Positions 20,546-29,442 of a stretch of DNA of 64,000 nucleotides are shown in pieces (position 1 is the stretch's first letter; each line of letters begins with the position of its first letter). Origin of the DNA: Pantoea nemavictus (GTDB taxonomy: Bacteria; Pseudomonadota; Gammaproteobacteria; Enterobacterales; Enterobacteriaceae); assembly GCF_037479095.1 (NCBI RefSeq), contig NZ_JBBGZW010000001.1, forward strand, positions 2,108,001 to 2,172,000, in the 5' to 3' direction. Made by a program: the position numbers and the translations under genes. The notes under the pieces are model-generated. The model ran no database searches and had not been told where the DNA came from. It saw nothing but the letters and a program-made list of their open reading frames with translations.

Positions 20546-21244
20546 ATGACGCAAGAACAATTAAGCAAAACAGAGCGCATCATCCTGACGCTGGGTGAAG
20601 AGATTGTGGCCGGCAAGTTTGTGCCAGGCGCGGCGCTGCCCGCCGAAGCTGAACTGTGCGAACGCTTTGGCACCTCACGCAACATTATCCGTGAAGTGTT
20701 TCGCTCACTGATGGCCAAACGCTTGATGGAGATGAAGCGCTATCGCGGTGCCTTCGTCACGCCACGTAACCAGTGGAACTATTTGGATAGCGATGTGTTG
20801 CAGTGGGCGCTGGCGCACGATCAGGACCCGCGTCTGATTGCGGCGATGAACGAAGTGCGTGTGCTGGTGGAGCCGCAGATTGCGCGCTGGTCAGCTGAGC
20901 GCGCGACTTCAACCGATCTGGCGGCGATTGAGTTGGCCTATAACGAAATGGTGGCCAATCACCTCGATCGTGAAGCCTTTAATGAAGCGGATATCCGCTA
21001 TCACGAAGCGGTACTGGATTCGGTGCATAACCCGGTGCTGCAACAGCTCAACGTGGCGATCAGCCAGCTGCAAAAAGCGGTGTTCGCGCAAACCTATATG
21101 GCCGATGAAGGCAACATGCCGCGCACCTTAGCCGAACATAAAGCGTTATTCGATGCCATTCGTCATCAGGATGGCGATGCGGCTGAACAGGCCGCCAAAG
21201 CGATGATTGCCAGCTCCACGGCGCGACTCAAGGAGATTATGTGA
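20546..21244 (+). CDS. dgoR: D-galactonate regulator DgoR (GntR/FadR family)
   Basis: DgoR (232 residues) represses the galactonate genes until D-galactonate binds. The N-terminal winged helix includes LPAEAELCERFGTSRNIIREVFRSLMAKRLMEMKRYRGAFV in family order. The C-terminal FCD ligand domain has the histidine and acidic metal-site pattern around FNEADIRYHEAVLDSVHNPVL and EHKALFDAIRHQDGDAA. It is first in dgoRKAD and overlaps dgoK by four bases, so repressor and pathway are made together. Confidence 0.95.
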   Translation: MTQEQLSKTERIILTLGEEIVAGKFVPGAALPAEAELCERFGTSRNIIREVFRSLMAKRLMEMKRYRGAFVTPRNQWNYLDSDVLQWALAHDQDPRLIAAMNEVRVLVEPQIARWSAERATSTDLAAIELAYNEMVANHLDREAFNEADIRYHEAVLDSVHNPVLQQLNVAISQLQKAVFAQTYMADEGNMPRTLAEHKALFDAIRHQDGDAAEQAAKAMIASSTARLKEIM

Positions 21245-22119
21245 CCAGCTATATTGCGATTGATTGGGGCTCAACCAATCTGCGCGCCTGGCATTATCAG
21301 GGCGGTACCTGCGTAGCTGAGCGCCGTTCAGAAGCCGGTGTCACGCGCCTTGGCGATCGCACGCCAGCCGAGGTGTTTGCCAGCGTCACCGACGGCTGGC
21401 CCGTCAACGAGGTGCCGGTGGTGATGGCGGGCATGGTGGGCAGCAATGCGGGCTGGCTGTCGGTGCCTTATCTTTCCTGTCCGGTGGCGCTGGGCGAGCT
21501 GGCGGGTCGCCTAACGCGCGTTGAGGATCAAGCGTGGATTGTGCCGGGATTGAGCGTCGAACGTGACGACAACTACAACGTTATGCGCGGTGAAGAGACG
21601 CAGCTGCTTGGTGCGCTGGCATTGCAACCCGCACCGCTCTACGTGATGCCCGGCACGCACGCCAAATGGGTGCAGGTAGAGCAGGATCGCGTGGTGGATT
21701 TCCGTACCGTGATGACCGGCGAACTGCATCATCTGCTGCTCAAACAATCGCTGATTGGTGCCGGTTTACCTCAACAGGAAGAGAACGCCGCCGCTTTCCA
21801 TGACGGTTTGCAGGTGGGATGCAACGATACCTCGATTCTGTCGCGCCTGTTTGAAGTACGCGCTTCACACGTGCTCGGCGCGCGCGATCGCCGTCATATC
21901 AGCGACTTCCTTTCAGGTTTATTGATTGGTCACGAAGTGGCGCTGATGACGCAACAGGCCGACGTCACAAGCCAACCGATCACCATTATTGCCGGTAGCG
22001 CGCTGGCGCAACGTTATCAACAGGCGCTGCACTTTATCGGCCTGGATTCAGTCACGCTGGCAGGCGATAGCGCTTTCCAGCACGGAATAAGGAGTATTGC
22101 GAATGACCTGGCAAACTAA
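21241..22119 (+). CDS. dgoK: 2-dehydro-3-deoxygalactonokinase DgoK
   Basis: DgoK (292 residues) phosphorylates 2-keto-3-deoxy-galactonate at C6 in galactonate breakdown. The start is GTG at 21241 inside the dgoR stop (GTGA), giving MTSYIAIDWGSTNLRAW, the N-terminal phosphate-binding loop of this kinase family. MVGSNAGW, MRGEETQLLGAL, MPGTHAKWV and the C-terminal HALA-type GSALAQRYQQAL follow. Overlaps on both sides show translational coupling within the operon. Confidence 0.94.
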   Translation: MTSYIAIDWGSTNLRAWHYQGGTCVAERRSEAGVTRLGDRTPAEVFASVTDGWPVNEVPVVMAGMVGSNAGWLSVPYLSCPVALGELAGRLTRVEDQAWIVPGLSVERDDNYNVMRGEETQLLGALALQPAPLYVMPGTHAKWVQVEQDRVVDFRTVMTGELHHLLLKQSLIGAGLPQQEENAAAFHDGLQVGCNDTSILSRLFEVRASHVLGARDRRHISDFLSGLLIGHEVALMTQQADVTSQPITIIAGSALAQRYQQALHFIGLDSVTLAGDSAFQHGIRSIANDLAN

Positions 22120-22720
22120 AATCCCGCTGATCGCCATTTTGCGCGGTATCACGCCGGACGAAGCGGAAGCGCACGTTGGAGCACTGATCGACGCGGGTTT
22201 CGATGCGATTGAGATCCCGCTTAACTCGCCGGAATGGGCGAAAAGTATTGGCGCGATGGTGAAAACCTTCGGCGATAAAGCACTGATTGGCGCCGGCACC
22301 GTGCTCAATCCGGCGCAGGTCGATGAGCTGGCGACGCTGAACAGCAAATTAGTCGTCACGCCCAACACCGATGCTGCAGTGATTCGCCAGGCGGTTTCCA
22401 AAGGCATGATCGTCGCCGCGGGTTGCGCCACCGCCACCGAAGCGTTCACCGCCTTACAGGCCGGCGCGCAGGCGCTGAAAATTTTCCCATCGTCGGCCTT
22501 TGGTCCGGGCTACATCAAAGCATTGAAAGCGGTGCTGCCGCCGGAGGTGCCGGTGTTTGCTGTGGGCGGCGTGACGCCGGAAAACCTGCACGAATTTATG
22601 GCCGCAGGTTGCATTGGCGCCGGTTTGGGCAGCGATCTCTATCGCGCCGGACAACCGCTGTCGCGCACTGTGGAACAGGCTCGCGCATTTATTGCTGCTT
22701 ATAAGGATGCTGTACGATGA
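22103..22720 (+). CDS. dgoA: 2-dehydro-3-deoxy-6-phosphogalactonate aldolase DgoA
   Basis: DgoA (205 residues) is a class I KDPG-type aldolase that splits the DgoK product to pyruvate and glyceraldehyde 3-phosphate. The ATG at 22103, after AAGGAG, gives [20 protein letters not shown]; a TTG two codons upstream is less likely. [11 protein letters not shown] holds the general-base glutamate, [11 protein letters not shown] is the phosphate-site loop and [17 protein letters not shown] holds the Schiff-base lysine. It overlaps dgoK by 17 bases and dgoD by four. Unlike some older annotations of E. coli, aldolase and dehydratase are separate genes. Confidence 0.95.
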   Translation: MTWQTKIPLIAILRGITPDEAEAHVGALIDAGFDAIEIPLNSPEWAKSIGAMVKTFGDKALIGAGTVLNPAQVDELATLNSKLVVTPNTDAAVIRQAVSKGMIVAAGCATATEAFTALQAGAQALKIFPSSAFGPGYIKALKAVLPPEVPVFAVGGVTPENLHEFMAAGCIGAGLGSDLYRAGQPLSRTVEQARAFIAAYKDAVR

Positions 22721-23865
22721 AAATTACCAAACTGACCACTTACCGCCTGCCGCCGCGCTGGATGTTCCTGAAAATCGAAACCGACGAAGGCATCGTTGGC
22801 TGGGGCGAACCGGTGATTGAAGGCCGCGCCCGCAGCGTGGAAGCGGCGGTGCATGAGCTGTCTGAATATCTGATTGGTCAGGATCCGGCGCGCATCAACG
22901 ACTTATGGCAGGTGATGTATCGCGGTGGCTTCTATCGCGGTGGCCCGATTCTGATGAGCGCTATCGCCGGTATCGATCAAGCATTGTGGGATATTAAAGG
23001 CAAAGCGTTGGGCGTACCGGTTTATCAACTGCTGGGTGGTTTAGTGCGCGACAGCATTAAAGCTTACAGCTGGGTAGGCGGCGATCGTCCGGCCGACGTC
23101 ATTGATGGCATCAAGAAGTTGCGCACCATCGGTTTTGATACCTTTAAACTCAATGGCTGCGAAGAGATGGGCATTATTGATAACGCCCGTAAAGTCGACG
23201 ATGCGGTGAATACCGTGGCGCAGATTCGCGAAGCCTTCGGTAAAGAGATTGAGTTTGGCCTTGATTTCCACGGCCGCGTCAGCGCGCCAATGGCGAAAGT
23301 GCTGATTAAAGAGCTGGAACCGTATCGCCCGCTGTTTATTGAAGAGCCGGTGCTGGCGGAGCAAGCGGAATATTATCCGCGCCTGGCCGCGCAAACCCAC
23401 ATTCCGATTGCCGCTGGTGAACGCATGTTCTCGCGCTTTGAGTTTAAACGCGTGCTGGAAGCGGGCGGTTTAGCGATTCTGCAGCCGGATCTGTCGCATG
23501 CCGGCGGTATCACCGAGTGCTACAAGATAGCGGCGATGGCTGAATCCTATGATGTCGCGCTGGCACCGCACTGTCCGCTCGGCCCGATCGCATTGGCGGC
23601 TTGCCTGCACGTTGACTTCGTGTCACGCAACGCGGTGTTCCAGGAACAGAGCATGGGCATTCACTACAATCAGGGCGCCGAACTGCTCGATTACGTGATT
23701 AATAAAGACGATTTCAAAATGGATGACGGTCACTTCTATCCGTTAAATAAACCGGGCCTCGGCGTGGAAATTAACGAAGAGCTGGTGATCGAGCGTAGTA
23801 AAAATGCACCTGACTGGCGCAATCCGCTGTGGCGTTTTCCAGATGGCAGCGTTGCTGAATGGTAA
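22717..23865 (+). CDS. dgoD: D-galactonate dehydratase DgoD
   Basis: DgoD (382 residues) is an enolase-superfamily dehydratase turning D-galactonate into 2-keto-3-deoxy-galactonate. It starts [19 protein letters not shown]. Metal ligands lie in GLDFHGRV (Asp), [10 protein letters not shown] (Glu) and [10 protein letters not shown] (Glu). The catalytic histidines are in FHGR and [15 protein letters not shown]. The protein ends [16 protein letters not shown]. Order in the operon (regulator, kinase, aldolase, dehydratase) is as in E. coli. An ERIC follows the stop directly. Confidence 0.96.
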   Translation: MKITKLTTYRLPPRWMFLKIETDEGIVGWGEPVIEGRARSVEAAVHELSEYLIGQDPARINDLWQVMYRGGFYRGGPILMSAIAGIDQALWDIKGKALGVPVYQLLGGLVRDSIKAYSWVGGDRPADVIDGIKKLRTIGFDTFKLNGCEEMGIIDNARKVDDAVNTVAQIREAFGKEIEFGLDFHGRVSAPMAKVLIKELEPYRPLFIEEPVLAEQAEYYPRLAAQTHIPIAAGERMFSRFEFKRVLEAGGLAILQPDLSHAGGITECYKIAAMAESYDVALAPHCPLGPIALAACLHVDFVSRNAVFQEQSMGIHYNQGAELLDYVINKDDFKMDDGHFYPLNKPGLGVEINEELVIERSKNAPDWRNPLWRFPDGSVAEW

Positions 23866-23995
23866 ATACCCGTCATACTTCAAGCTACAGATGCGTTGGC
23901 TGCGTTTATTCACCCCAGTCATGGTGTAAGCTCCCGGGGATTCATTCGCTTGCCGCCTTTCTGTAGCTCGAATTATTTAGGGTGTTAAATTTAAT
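23866..23995. repeat. ERIC element
   Basis: The sequence from the dgoD stop onward follows the reverse of the ERIC consensus along its whole length of about 127 bases. It reads CGTCATACTTCAAGCTACAG, ATGCGTTGGCTGCGTTTATT, CACCCCAGTCA, GTGTAAGCTCCCGGGGATTC, CGCTTGCCGCCTTTCTGTAG and GAATTATTTAGGG in order. ERICs are imperfect palindromes found in enterobacterial intergenic RNA. This one sits between dgoD and dgoT and may affect read-through or stability. The rest of the gap (23996-24167) is AT-rich and may hold a dgoT promoter. Confidence 0.93.
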
Positions 23996-24167
23996 TAAAT
24001 CTAAATGATTATATGCCGGTGAAATAGGGCATAGGGCTTCACTCAGCCTTTTTCCCGGCACAGCTTATTTACCGCCTCGGCGGATTTACCTTTGTTACCA
24101 CTACCCTGAGTTTGTCGGGGCGTACTTTGTCGCGCCTTTACGGCAAACCCGATGACGGAGAAACACC

Positions 24168-25460
24168 ATGGATCTCTCTGCTGTGCAAGCCAAACCGACG
24201 CGCCGTCGTTATATCACGCTGCTGATGATATTTATTACGGTGGTGATTTGTTATGTTGACCGCGCAAATTTAGCCGTCGCTTCTGCCCATATTCAGGAGG
24301 AGTTCGGTATTACTAAAGCGCAAATGGGCTATGTATTTTCTGCCTTTGCCTGGCTATATACGTTATGTCAGATTCCCGGCGGCTGGTTCCTTGATCGCGT
24401 CGGTCCTCGCGTAACCTATTTTATTGCCATTTTTGGCTGGTCGGTCGCAACGCTATTTCAGGGTTTCGCGACGGGCTTATTATCCTTAATTGGCCTGCGT
24501 GCCATTACCGGTATATTCGAAGCGCCCGCGTTCCCCACCAACAACCGCCTGGTGACCAGCTGGTTCCCGGAGCAGGAACGCGCTTCTGCGGTTGGTTTCT
24601 ATACCTCCGGCCAGTTTGTCGGCCTGGCTTTCCTGACGCCGCTGCTGATATGGATTCAGGAACTGCTGAGCTGGCACTGGGTCTTCATCATCACCGGCGG
24701 TATCGGCATCATCTGGTCGCTGATCTGGATTAAGTTCTATCAGGCACCGAGCCAGAGCAAAGGCATCAATAAAGCCGAGCTGGATTACATCCGCGAAGGC
24801 GGTGCGATGGTCGATGGTGATGCGCCGAGCGAGAAGAAAACCCGCACCAAACTCACCGCCGCCGACTGGAAACTGGTGTTCCATCGCAAGCTGTGCGGTG
24901 TCTATCTCGGCCAGTTCGCCGTGACCTCCACGCTATGGTTCTTCCTGACCTGGTTCCCGAACTATCTGACGCAGGAAAAACACATCGCGGCGCTGACCGC
25001 CGGCTTTATGACCACCGTGCCATTCCTCGCGGCGTTTGTGGGCGTGATTCTGTCGGGCATCGTCGCCGATCGTCTGGTGCGCAGCGGTCGTTCGCTTGGC
25101 TTTGCCCGTAAAACGCCGATCATCTGTGGTTTGCTGATCTCCACCTGCATCATGGGCGCTAACTACACGAACGACCCTATTTGGATCATGACGTTGATGG
25201 CCATCGCCTTCTTCGGCAACGGTTTCGCCTCGATCACCTGGTCGCTGGTGTCATCGCTGGCGCCGGTGCGTTTGATTGGTTTGACCGGCGGCATGTTCAA
25301 CTTTGTCGGTGGCCTGGGCGGCATTACCGTGCCGCTGGTCGTCGGCTATCTGGCGCAGGATTACGGCTTTGCCCCTGCGCTGGTGTACATCTCGGCGGTG
25401 GCGCTGATCGGTGCGCTGTCGTATATCCTGCTGGTCGGTGATGTAAAACGCGTGGGTTGA
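24168..25460 (+). CDS. dgoT: D-galactonate transporter DgoT
   Basis: DgoT (430 residues) is a 12-helix MFS proton symporter of the anion:cation symporter family that imports D-galactonate. Close to E. coli along its length: [94 protein letters not shown] and the end [20 protein letters not shown]. Residues known to matter in DgoT, such as the Asp and Arg of VDRANL, are present. The 302-base gap from dgoD, with the ERIC, suggests dgoT may be partly uncoupled from dgoRKAD. Confidence 0.96.
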   Translation: MDLSAVQAKPTRRRYITLLMIFITVVICYVDRANLAVASAHIQEEFGITKAQMGYVFSAFAWLYTLCQIPGGWFLDRVGPRVTYFIAIFGWSVATLFQGFATGLLSLIGLRAITGIFEAPAFPTNNRLVTSWFPEQERASAVGFYTSGQFVGLAFLTPLLIWIQELLSWHWVFIITGGIGIIWSLIWIKFYQAPSQSKGINKAELDYIREGGAMVDGDAPSEKKTRTKLTAADWKLVFHRKLCGVYLGQFAVTSTLWFFLTWFPNYLTQEKHIAALTAGFMTTVPFLAAFVGVILSGIVADRLVRSGRSLGFARKTPIICGLLISTCIMGANYTNDPIWIMTLMAIAFFGNGFASITWSLVSSLAPVRLIGLTGGMFNFVGGLGGITVPLVVGYLAQDYGFAPALVYISAVALIGALSYILLVGDVKRVG

Positions 25461-25468
25461 TCCAACCA

Positions 25469-25526
25469 GGTGCGCATGAATGCGCACCCTACAAACCTTG
25501 CTGTAGGGTCGCCATTTATGGCGACC
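25469..25526. repeat. Inverted pair of GTAG-headed REPs (BIME)
   Basis: Two short palindromes face each other after dgoT. On the plus strand GTAGGG is followed by TCGCCATTTATGGCGA (25503-25526). On the minus strand GTAGGG is followed by TGCGCATTCATGCGCA (25492-25469). A GTAG head plus palindrome is the hallmark of REPs handled by TnpA-REP (RAYT) transposases. Related pairs occur at 35359, 39167 and 49129. Confidence 0.8.
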
Positions 25527-25623
25527 TGGCTAATAACCGCACGATAATGACGACCGGGTTTATTCGCATCCCACTAGCAAATCACGTAATTTATCCGGCA
25601 ACTGTCAGATGTAAGGTTGCCTC

Positions 25624-26886
25624 ATGTCAGAAAAACAACTCACCTTTGCCCAGCGCCATCATCAGCTGACCAATATCAACGTCTGGACCGGCGATAGCCA
25701 ATGGCTGGCGTTTGATGTGCGGCCGTCTGGCGCCTCCTTTACCAGCCTGACCATTGAGCGCGTTAACGTGACAAGCGGCGCTGTTGAAGTGCTGTATCAG
25801 GCGCGTGATGGCGCACACGTTGGCGTGGTCACCGTTAGCCCGGATCTGCCGTCGCGTTACGTCTGCATTCACGGGCCGGAACATCCGGACGCGCACTGGC
25901 GCTACGATTTTCATCATCGTCGCGGCGTGATTGTGCAGCAGGGCATTGCCGAAAATCTCGACGCCTGTGATATCACCGCGCCTTATACGCCCGGCGCGCT
26001 GCGCGGGGGATCGCATGTGCACGTCTTCAGTCCGGATGGTTCGCGCCTGAGTTTTACCTATAACGATCACGTAATGCATGAAAAGGATGCGCGTGATGAC
26101 CTGCGCAATGTCGGCGTGGCGGTGCCGCTGCATCCGGTGTGTCCGCCCAAACAGCATCCGCGTGAATATGAGGGCAGCCACTATTGCGTGCTGGTCAGCC
26201 AGACGCAGCGCGATCCGCAGCCGGGCAGTGACCAGATTGACCGCGCCTATGAAGAGTGCTGGATAGGTAATCAAGGCTACCAGAGAGCCGACGGCAGCTG
26301 GCAGCGCTGGGCTATTGCCTTTATTGGCGATACGCGCGATGCGAACGGCGAAAAAGTACCTGAGGTGTTTGTCGTGGATCTGCCAGCAGCGCTCGCAGAT
26401 TACGCGAAGGCGGGTGCATCACCGTTGCAGGGTACGCCCGATAAACTGCCTGCGCCACCAGCCGGCGTGCAGCAGCGGCGCGTCACGCACACCAAAGGAC
26501 TGGCGCTGCAGCCGCGCCATTGGCTGCGTGCCTCAGCGGATGGCAGCGCCATCGCCTTTTTGCTGGCGGACGAGCACGGCATCGTTCAGTTGTGGACGGT
26601 TTCACCCAATGGCGGTCAGCCGCGTCAGATAACTCAGCTGGCAAGCAGCATCCAGTCTGCTTTTAGCTGGCAGCCGGATGGCAGCGTCATCGCTTTTATC
26701 TGCGATAACAGTGTGATGCGTTGTGAAGTGATGACGGGACACTGTACGCGCTTGACGCCACGCAGCGATCGCGCGCCATCCGGTGATGCGGTGGTGTGGT
26801 CGCCGGATGGTGAGCAGATCGCTTATATGCGGGAGGTTGACGGTTGGCGCCAGCTGTTTTGCGTCAGTGCGATGTTACCGGAGTAG
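25624..26886 (+). CDS. yidR: YidR, DUF3748 beta-propeller-like protein
   Basis: This 420-residue protein matches E. coli YidR (DUF3748) from end to end. WTGDSQWLAFDVRPSGASFT, HGPEHPDAHWRYDFHHRRGV, DITAPYTPGALRGGSHVHVF and FTYNDHVMHEKDARDDLRNV are shared. TolB-like repeats such as SPDGSRLSFTY, QPDGSVIAFI and SPDGEQIAYM suggest a beta propeller. It has no signal peptide. Histidine-rich conserved stretches recall oligogalacturonate lyase folds, but no function is proven. It is convergent with yidQ and overlaps it by 23 bases. Confidence 0.9.
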   Translation: MSEKQLTFAQRHHQLTNINVWTGDSQWLAFDVRPSGASFTSLTIERVNVTSGAVEVLYQARDGAHVGVVTVSPDLPSRYVCIHGPEHPDAHWRYDFHHRRGVIVQQGIAENLDACDITAPYTPGALRGGSHVHVFSPDGSRLSFTYNDHVMHEKDARDDLRNVGVAVPLHPVCPPKQHPREYEGSHYCVLVSQTQRDPQPGSDQIDRAYEECWIGNQGYQRADGSWQRWAIAFIGDTRDANGEKVPEVFVVDLPAALADYAKAGASPLQGTPDKLPAPPAGVQQRRVTHTKGLALQPRHWLRASADGSAIAFLLADEHGIVQLWTVSPNGGQPRQITQLASSIQSAFSWQPDGSVIAFICDNSVMRCEVMTGHCTRLTPRSDRAPSGDAVVWSPDGEQIAYMREVDGWRQLFCVSAMLPE

Positions 26887-27229
26887 AGGCTGCGGTCGCC
26901 AGGCTGGCTTGGGTGCCGGCCAATTTTTCGCTCTGCATCACACGCTCGTGGATGGAATCCTTGCTCTTGTCGTCATCGGAACGGAAATAGTCCCACGGCA
27001 GCAGCACGGTATCCATCACCGCTGAAAAGGGTAAATCGATCAGGGCCAGCGGCTTAATTGCCCAACTGGTTTTGTCATCCGTTAGCATCTCTGCACTGGC
27101 GCGCGTACCGGGATAGTAGCCCTGACTGGCGCCCGTATGAGACATCACGCTGGAGCAGCCCGAAGAAGCAAAGGCGCTGCAAATCAGCACAGCTGTGAGT
27201 GGAAAGCGTTTCATCATCTTCATTATCAT
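26864..27229 (-). CDS. yidQ: YidQ, YceK/YidQ family lipoprotein
   Basis: This small outer-envelope lipoprotein (about 121 residues) matches E. coli YidQ in SSVMSHTGASQGYYPGTRAS, ALIDLPFSAVMDTVLLPWDYFRSD. The N-terminus is basic then hydrophobic, ending SSGCSSV, so the lipidated cysteine is clear although the residue three before it is Ser where Leu is usual. The start is uncertain because the frame opens with a run of ATG codons after GAAGGG; 27229 gives reasonable spacing. No function is known. It lies between yidR and ibpA as in E. coli. Confidence 0.85.
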   Translation of the reverse strand: MIMKMMKRFPLTAVLICSAFASSGCSSVMSHTGASQGYYPGTRASAEMLTDDKTSWAIKPLALIDLPFSAVMDTVLLPWDYFRSDDDKSKDSIHERVMQSEKLAGTQASLATAASTPVTSH

Positions 27230-27373
27230 CATCCCTTCAGTCATGGCATGGCCCTGGCTGGAGTGTGTCACCTGACGTTTCGCAAAGCTCTATGACCTTG
27301 TCTTGGATCTCAGGAGAATGGTTCCCTGAGTGTATGCCATATCGTCAGAATTGCTGTAAAAAATACGCATTGG

Positions 27374-27404
27374 CCCTTGAAAGCGACCAGGCTGCACCCA
27401 CTTT
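27374..27404 (+). promoter_or_regulatory. Sigma-32 heat-shock promoter of ibpA
   Basis: CCCTTGAAA (27374-27382 region) fits the sigma-32 -35 box (CTTGAA at 27376-27381). CCCACTTTT starting at 27397 resembles the CCCCATTTA -10 box. The spacer is 15 bases. It gives an ibpA leader of about 100 bases. Confidence 0.7.
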
Positions 27405-27409
27405 TAAGG

Positions 27410-27508
27410 AACGGTCACGCTGCTGTTGCCGGAAGGGACAGCAGCGGGCTGAACAACCTGTCCATGGTGGAAGGTTGCCTAAACTTGCTGATTATCAGGA
27501 GTCTTATT
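27410..27508 (+). promoter_or_regulatory. ROSE-type RNA thermometer in ibpA leader
   Basis: The ibpA leader can fold into stems, including GCTGTTGCC/GGACAGC-type pairing upstream. The last hairpin places TTGCT (27485-27489) opposite the ribosome site AGGAG (27497-27501). UUGCU facing the Shine-Dalgarno, with the mismatched G in its middle, is the defining ROSE feature and melts at heat-shock temperature. The motif is seen; folding was not computed. Confidence 0.7.
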
Positions 27509-27922
27509 ATGCGTAATTTTGATCTCTCTCCACTTTATCGTTCTGCCATCGGTTTTGATCGCTTGATTAACCTGCTTGAGACCAATCAGAACCAGGCTAA
27601 TGGGGGCTATCCTCCGTATAACGTTGAGCTGGTGGATGAGAACTTCTACCGCATCACGATTGCCGTCGCGGGCTTTGCCCAGAGCGAATTAGATATCACC
27701 TCACACGATAACGTGCTGGTGGTACGTGGTGCGCACCCGGAAGAGCAGCCGGAGCGCAAGTATCTGTATCAGGGCATTGCCGAGCGCAACTTTGAGCGTA
27801 AATTCCAGCTGGCCGATCACATCACCGTGCGCGATGCGCGTCTGGAAAATGGTCTGCTGAGCATCGATCTGGTACGCATCGTCCCGGAAGAGGCGAAACC
27901 GCGCCGTATCGAAATCCTGTAA
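27509..27922 (+). CDS. ibpA: Small heat-shock protein IbpA
   Basis: IbpA (137 residues) is a cytosolic alpha-crystallin chaperone that binds aggregating proteins and hands them to DnaK and ClpB. It begins [19 protein letters not shown]; the crystallin domain runs from about [12 protein letters not shown] to the NGLLSIDL segment. The C-terminal RRIEIL carries the IEI motif needed for oligomer contacts. It is controlled by a sigma-32 promoter and a ROSE thermometer. No ibpB follows; a terminator comes directly after. Synteny with E. coli ends here. Confidence 0.96.
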   Translation: MRNFDLSPLYRSAIGFDRLINLLETNQNQANGGYPPYNVELVDENFYRITIAVAGFAQSELDITSHDNVLVVRGAHPEEQPERKYLYQGIAERNFERKFQLADHITVRDARLENGLLSIDLVRIVPEEAKPRRIEIL

Positions 27923-27941
27923 TCAGGTTGCTGAGTTGACG

Positions 27942-27970
27942 AAAAACGCCGCATAACGCGGCGTTTTTTT
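27942..27970. terminator. Terminator between ibpA and eamA
   Basis: AAAAACGCCGC and GCGGCGTTTTTTT form a strong stem with loop ATAAC. It works for ibpA on the plus strand and, through the A run, may also end the opposing six-gene operon. Confidence 0.88.
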
Positions 27971-27986
27971 ATGTGTGTGATAAACG

Positions 27987-28892
27987 TCAGGTTCGCACCA
28001 ATAAGCGCTGACTGACCATGCCACCAAACACATTCACCAGCAGACCCAGAATGATCACCGCCACACCGATCATCTGCTGGATCGACAAGGTCTCGCCGAG
28101 AATCAACGCTGCGCTGAGAATGCCCACCACCGGTACCAGCAGCGACAGCGGCGCCACGCGCCAGGTTTCGTAGCGACTGAGCAAATTGCCCCAGATCGCG
28201 TAGCCCACAATGGTGGCGATAAAGGCGAGATAGATCAGCGCCAGCACCGTTTGCAGCGAGATGTTCAGCAGGCTGGTAACAATCGATGCTTCGCCATCAA
28301 ATAGCCATGAGCAGGCAAAGAACGGCACTACCGGCACCAGCGCACTCCACACCACCAGCGACATCACCGGCACCTTGCGGTTACGCAAAATGATTTTATT
28401 GGTGATGTTGCCAAGCCCCCACGACAGCGCCGCGGCCAGCGTCAGCATCATGGTGGTCAGCGTTATGCCCGCCGTGGTTTGCCCTTCCATGCCGGCGGTC
28501 GCCAGCATAAACATGCCGAGCGTCGCCACTAAAATGCCGACGATGTGATTCCAGCGCAGCTTCTCCGCCAGGAACAGCGCGCCAAGCAGCAGGGTGAAAA
28601 ATGCCTGCGCCTGCAGCACCAGCGACGCCAGTCCCGCCGGCATGCCGAGTTTGATGGCAAGGAACAGAAAGGCGAACTGCCCGAAGCTGATGGTCATGCC
28701 GTAGACCACCAGCCAGCGCAGCGGAATTGCCGGACGTTTAACAAACAAGATCGCCGGAAACGCCACCAGGCTAAAACGCAGCCCCGCCAGCAAGAAAGGC
28801 GGCATGTCCTGCAAACCCAGCTTGATCACCACGAAATTCACGCCCCACGCCACCACAACCAGCAGGGCTAACAACATATCTTTGACTGACAT
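27987..28892 (-). CDS. eamA: EamA-type exporter (cysteine/O-acetylserine exporter-like)
   Basis: This 301-residue inner-membrane protein has two EamA/DMT domains of about five helices each. It resembles E. coli EamA (YdeD), which exports O-acetylserine and cysteine. Shared parts are LALLVVVAWGVNFVVIKLGL, GMPAGLASLVLQAQAFFT, TLAAALSWGLGNITNK, FIATIVGYAIWGNLLSRYET and WRVAPLSLLVPVVG. It is the last gene of the six-gene operon, 21 bases after the YeaK-like gene. In that setting it may export the operon's product rather than cysteine; the product is unknown. The symbol is given on similarity, not on proven substrate. Confidence 0.82.
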   Translation of the reverse strand: MSVKDMLLALLVVVAWGVNFVVIKLGLQDMPPFLLAGLRFSLVAFPAILFVKRPAIPLRWLVVYGMTISFGQFAFLFLAIKLGMPAGLASLVLQAQAFFTLLLGALFLAEKLRWNHIVGILVATLGMFMLATAGMEGQTTAGITLTTMMLTLAAALSWGLGNITNKIILRNRKVPVMSLVVWSALVPVVPFFACSWLFDGEASIVTSLLNISLQTVLALIYLAFIATIVGYAIWGNLLSRYETWRVAPLSLLVPVVGILSAALILGETLSIQQMIGVAVIILGLLVNVFGGMVSQRLLVRT

Positions 28893-28913
28893 ACAGATTC
28901 CTTACTGCCGCGA

Positions 28914-29414
28914 TCAGGCGGTTGCCGTCACCGGTGTCGCGATCTCGGCACAACATTCATCACCGACAACCTGAAAAAAATCATCCACCTGCAACGCAAC
29001 GGAGCGATCTAAGGCGCCGGCGTTGAACCACAGCGTGCCGACATCGCGCAGCCGCGTATCGACACGCAGCGCCAGCCGATCATCAAAACTAAACGGCGGC
29101 ACCGCCCCCATCACGCACTGCGTTAACTCCTGCGCTTTCTCGGGCGGTGCAAAGCTCGACTTCTTGCCGCCAATAGCGCGCGCGGCGCTTTTGAAGTTGA
29201 TCTTGCAGTCGCCTGGCACAATCGCCAGCAGGTAACGTGCATCGGCACCATCCGGCATCGTCACTTCCAGCACCATCGCCTTGGCCGCCTGATTGAGATC
29301 GTTGCCGCGAATTTCGCTGATCAGGTCGGTTTGGCCGATAGCTTCATGTTCCACCACGCGATAGCGCGCCTGATGCTGATCCAGCAGCGCAGTAATTTTT
29401 TCGTAGGTATTCAT
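28914..29414 (-). CDS. YeaK-like aminoacyl-tRNA deacylase (YbaK/ProX superfamily)
   Basis: This 166-residue protein is a free-standing trans-editing domain of the YbaK/INS superfamily, nearest in memory to E. coli YeaK. Shared features are YRVVEHEAIGQTDLISEIRG, NQAAKAMVLEV, the lysine-rich IGGKKSSFAPPEKAQELTQC and VMGAVPPFSFDDRLALRVD. Family members hydrolyse amino acids wrongly joined to tRNA and can protect against toxic amino-acid analogues. Position inside a biosynthetic-looking operon, between an oxygenase and an exporter, suggests protection from the product or an intermediate. That role is inference; a housekeeping YeaK may exist elsewhere. Confidence 0.82.
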   Translation of the reverse strand: MNTYEKITALLDQHQARYRVVEHEAIGQTDLISEIRGNDLNQAAKAMVLEVTMPDGADARYLLAIVPGDCKINFKSAARAIGGKKSSFAPPEKAQELTQCVMGAVPPFSFDDRLALRVDTRLRDVGTLWFNAGALDRSVALQVDDFFQVVGDECCAEIATPVTATA

Positions 29415-29442
29415 GCTCGTCTCCTCGTCTAAAAACCTGGCG

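Noticed and set aside
27199..27516. Open frame covering the ibpA leader
   Set aside because: Overlaps the sigma-32 promoter and thermometer and runs into ibpA out of frame; no protein features.
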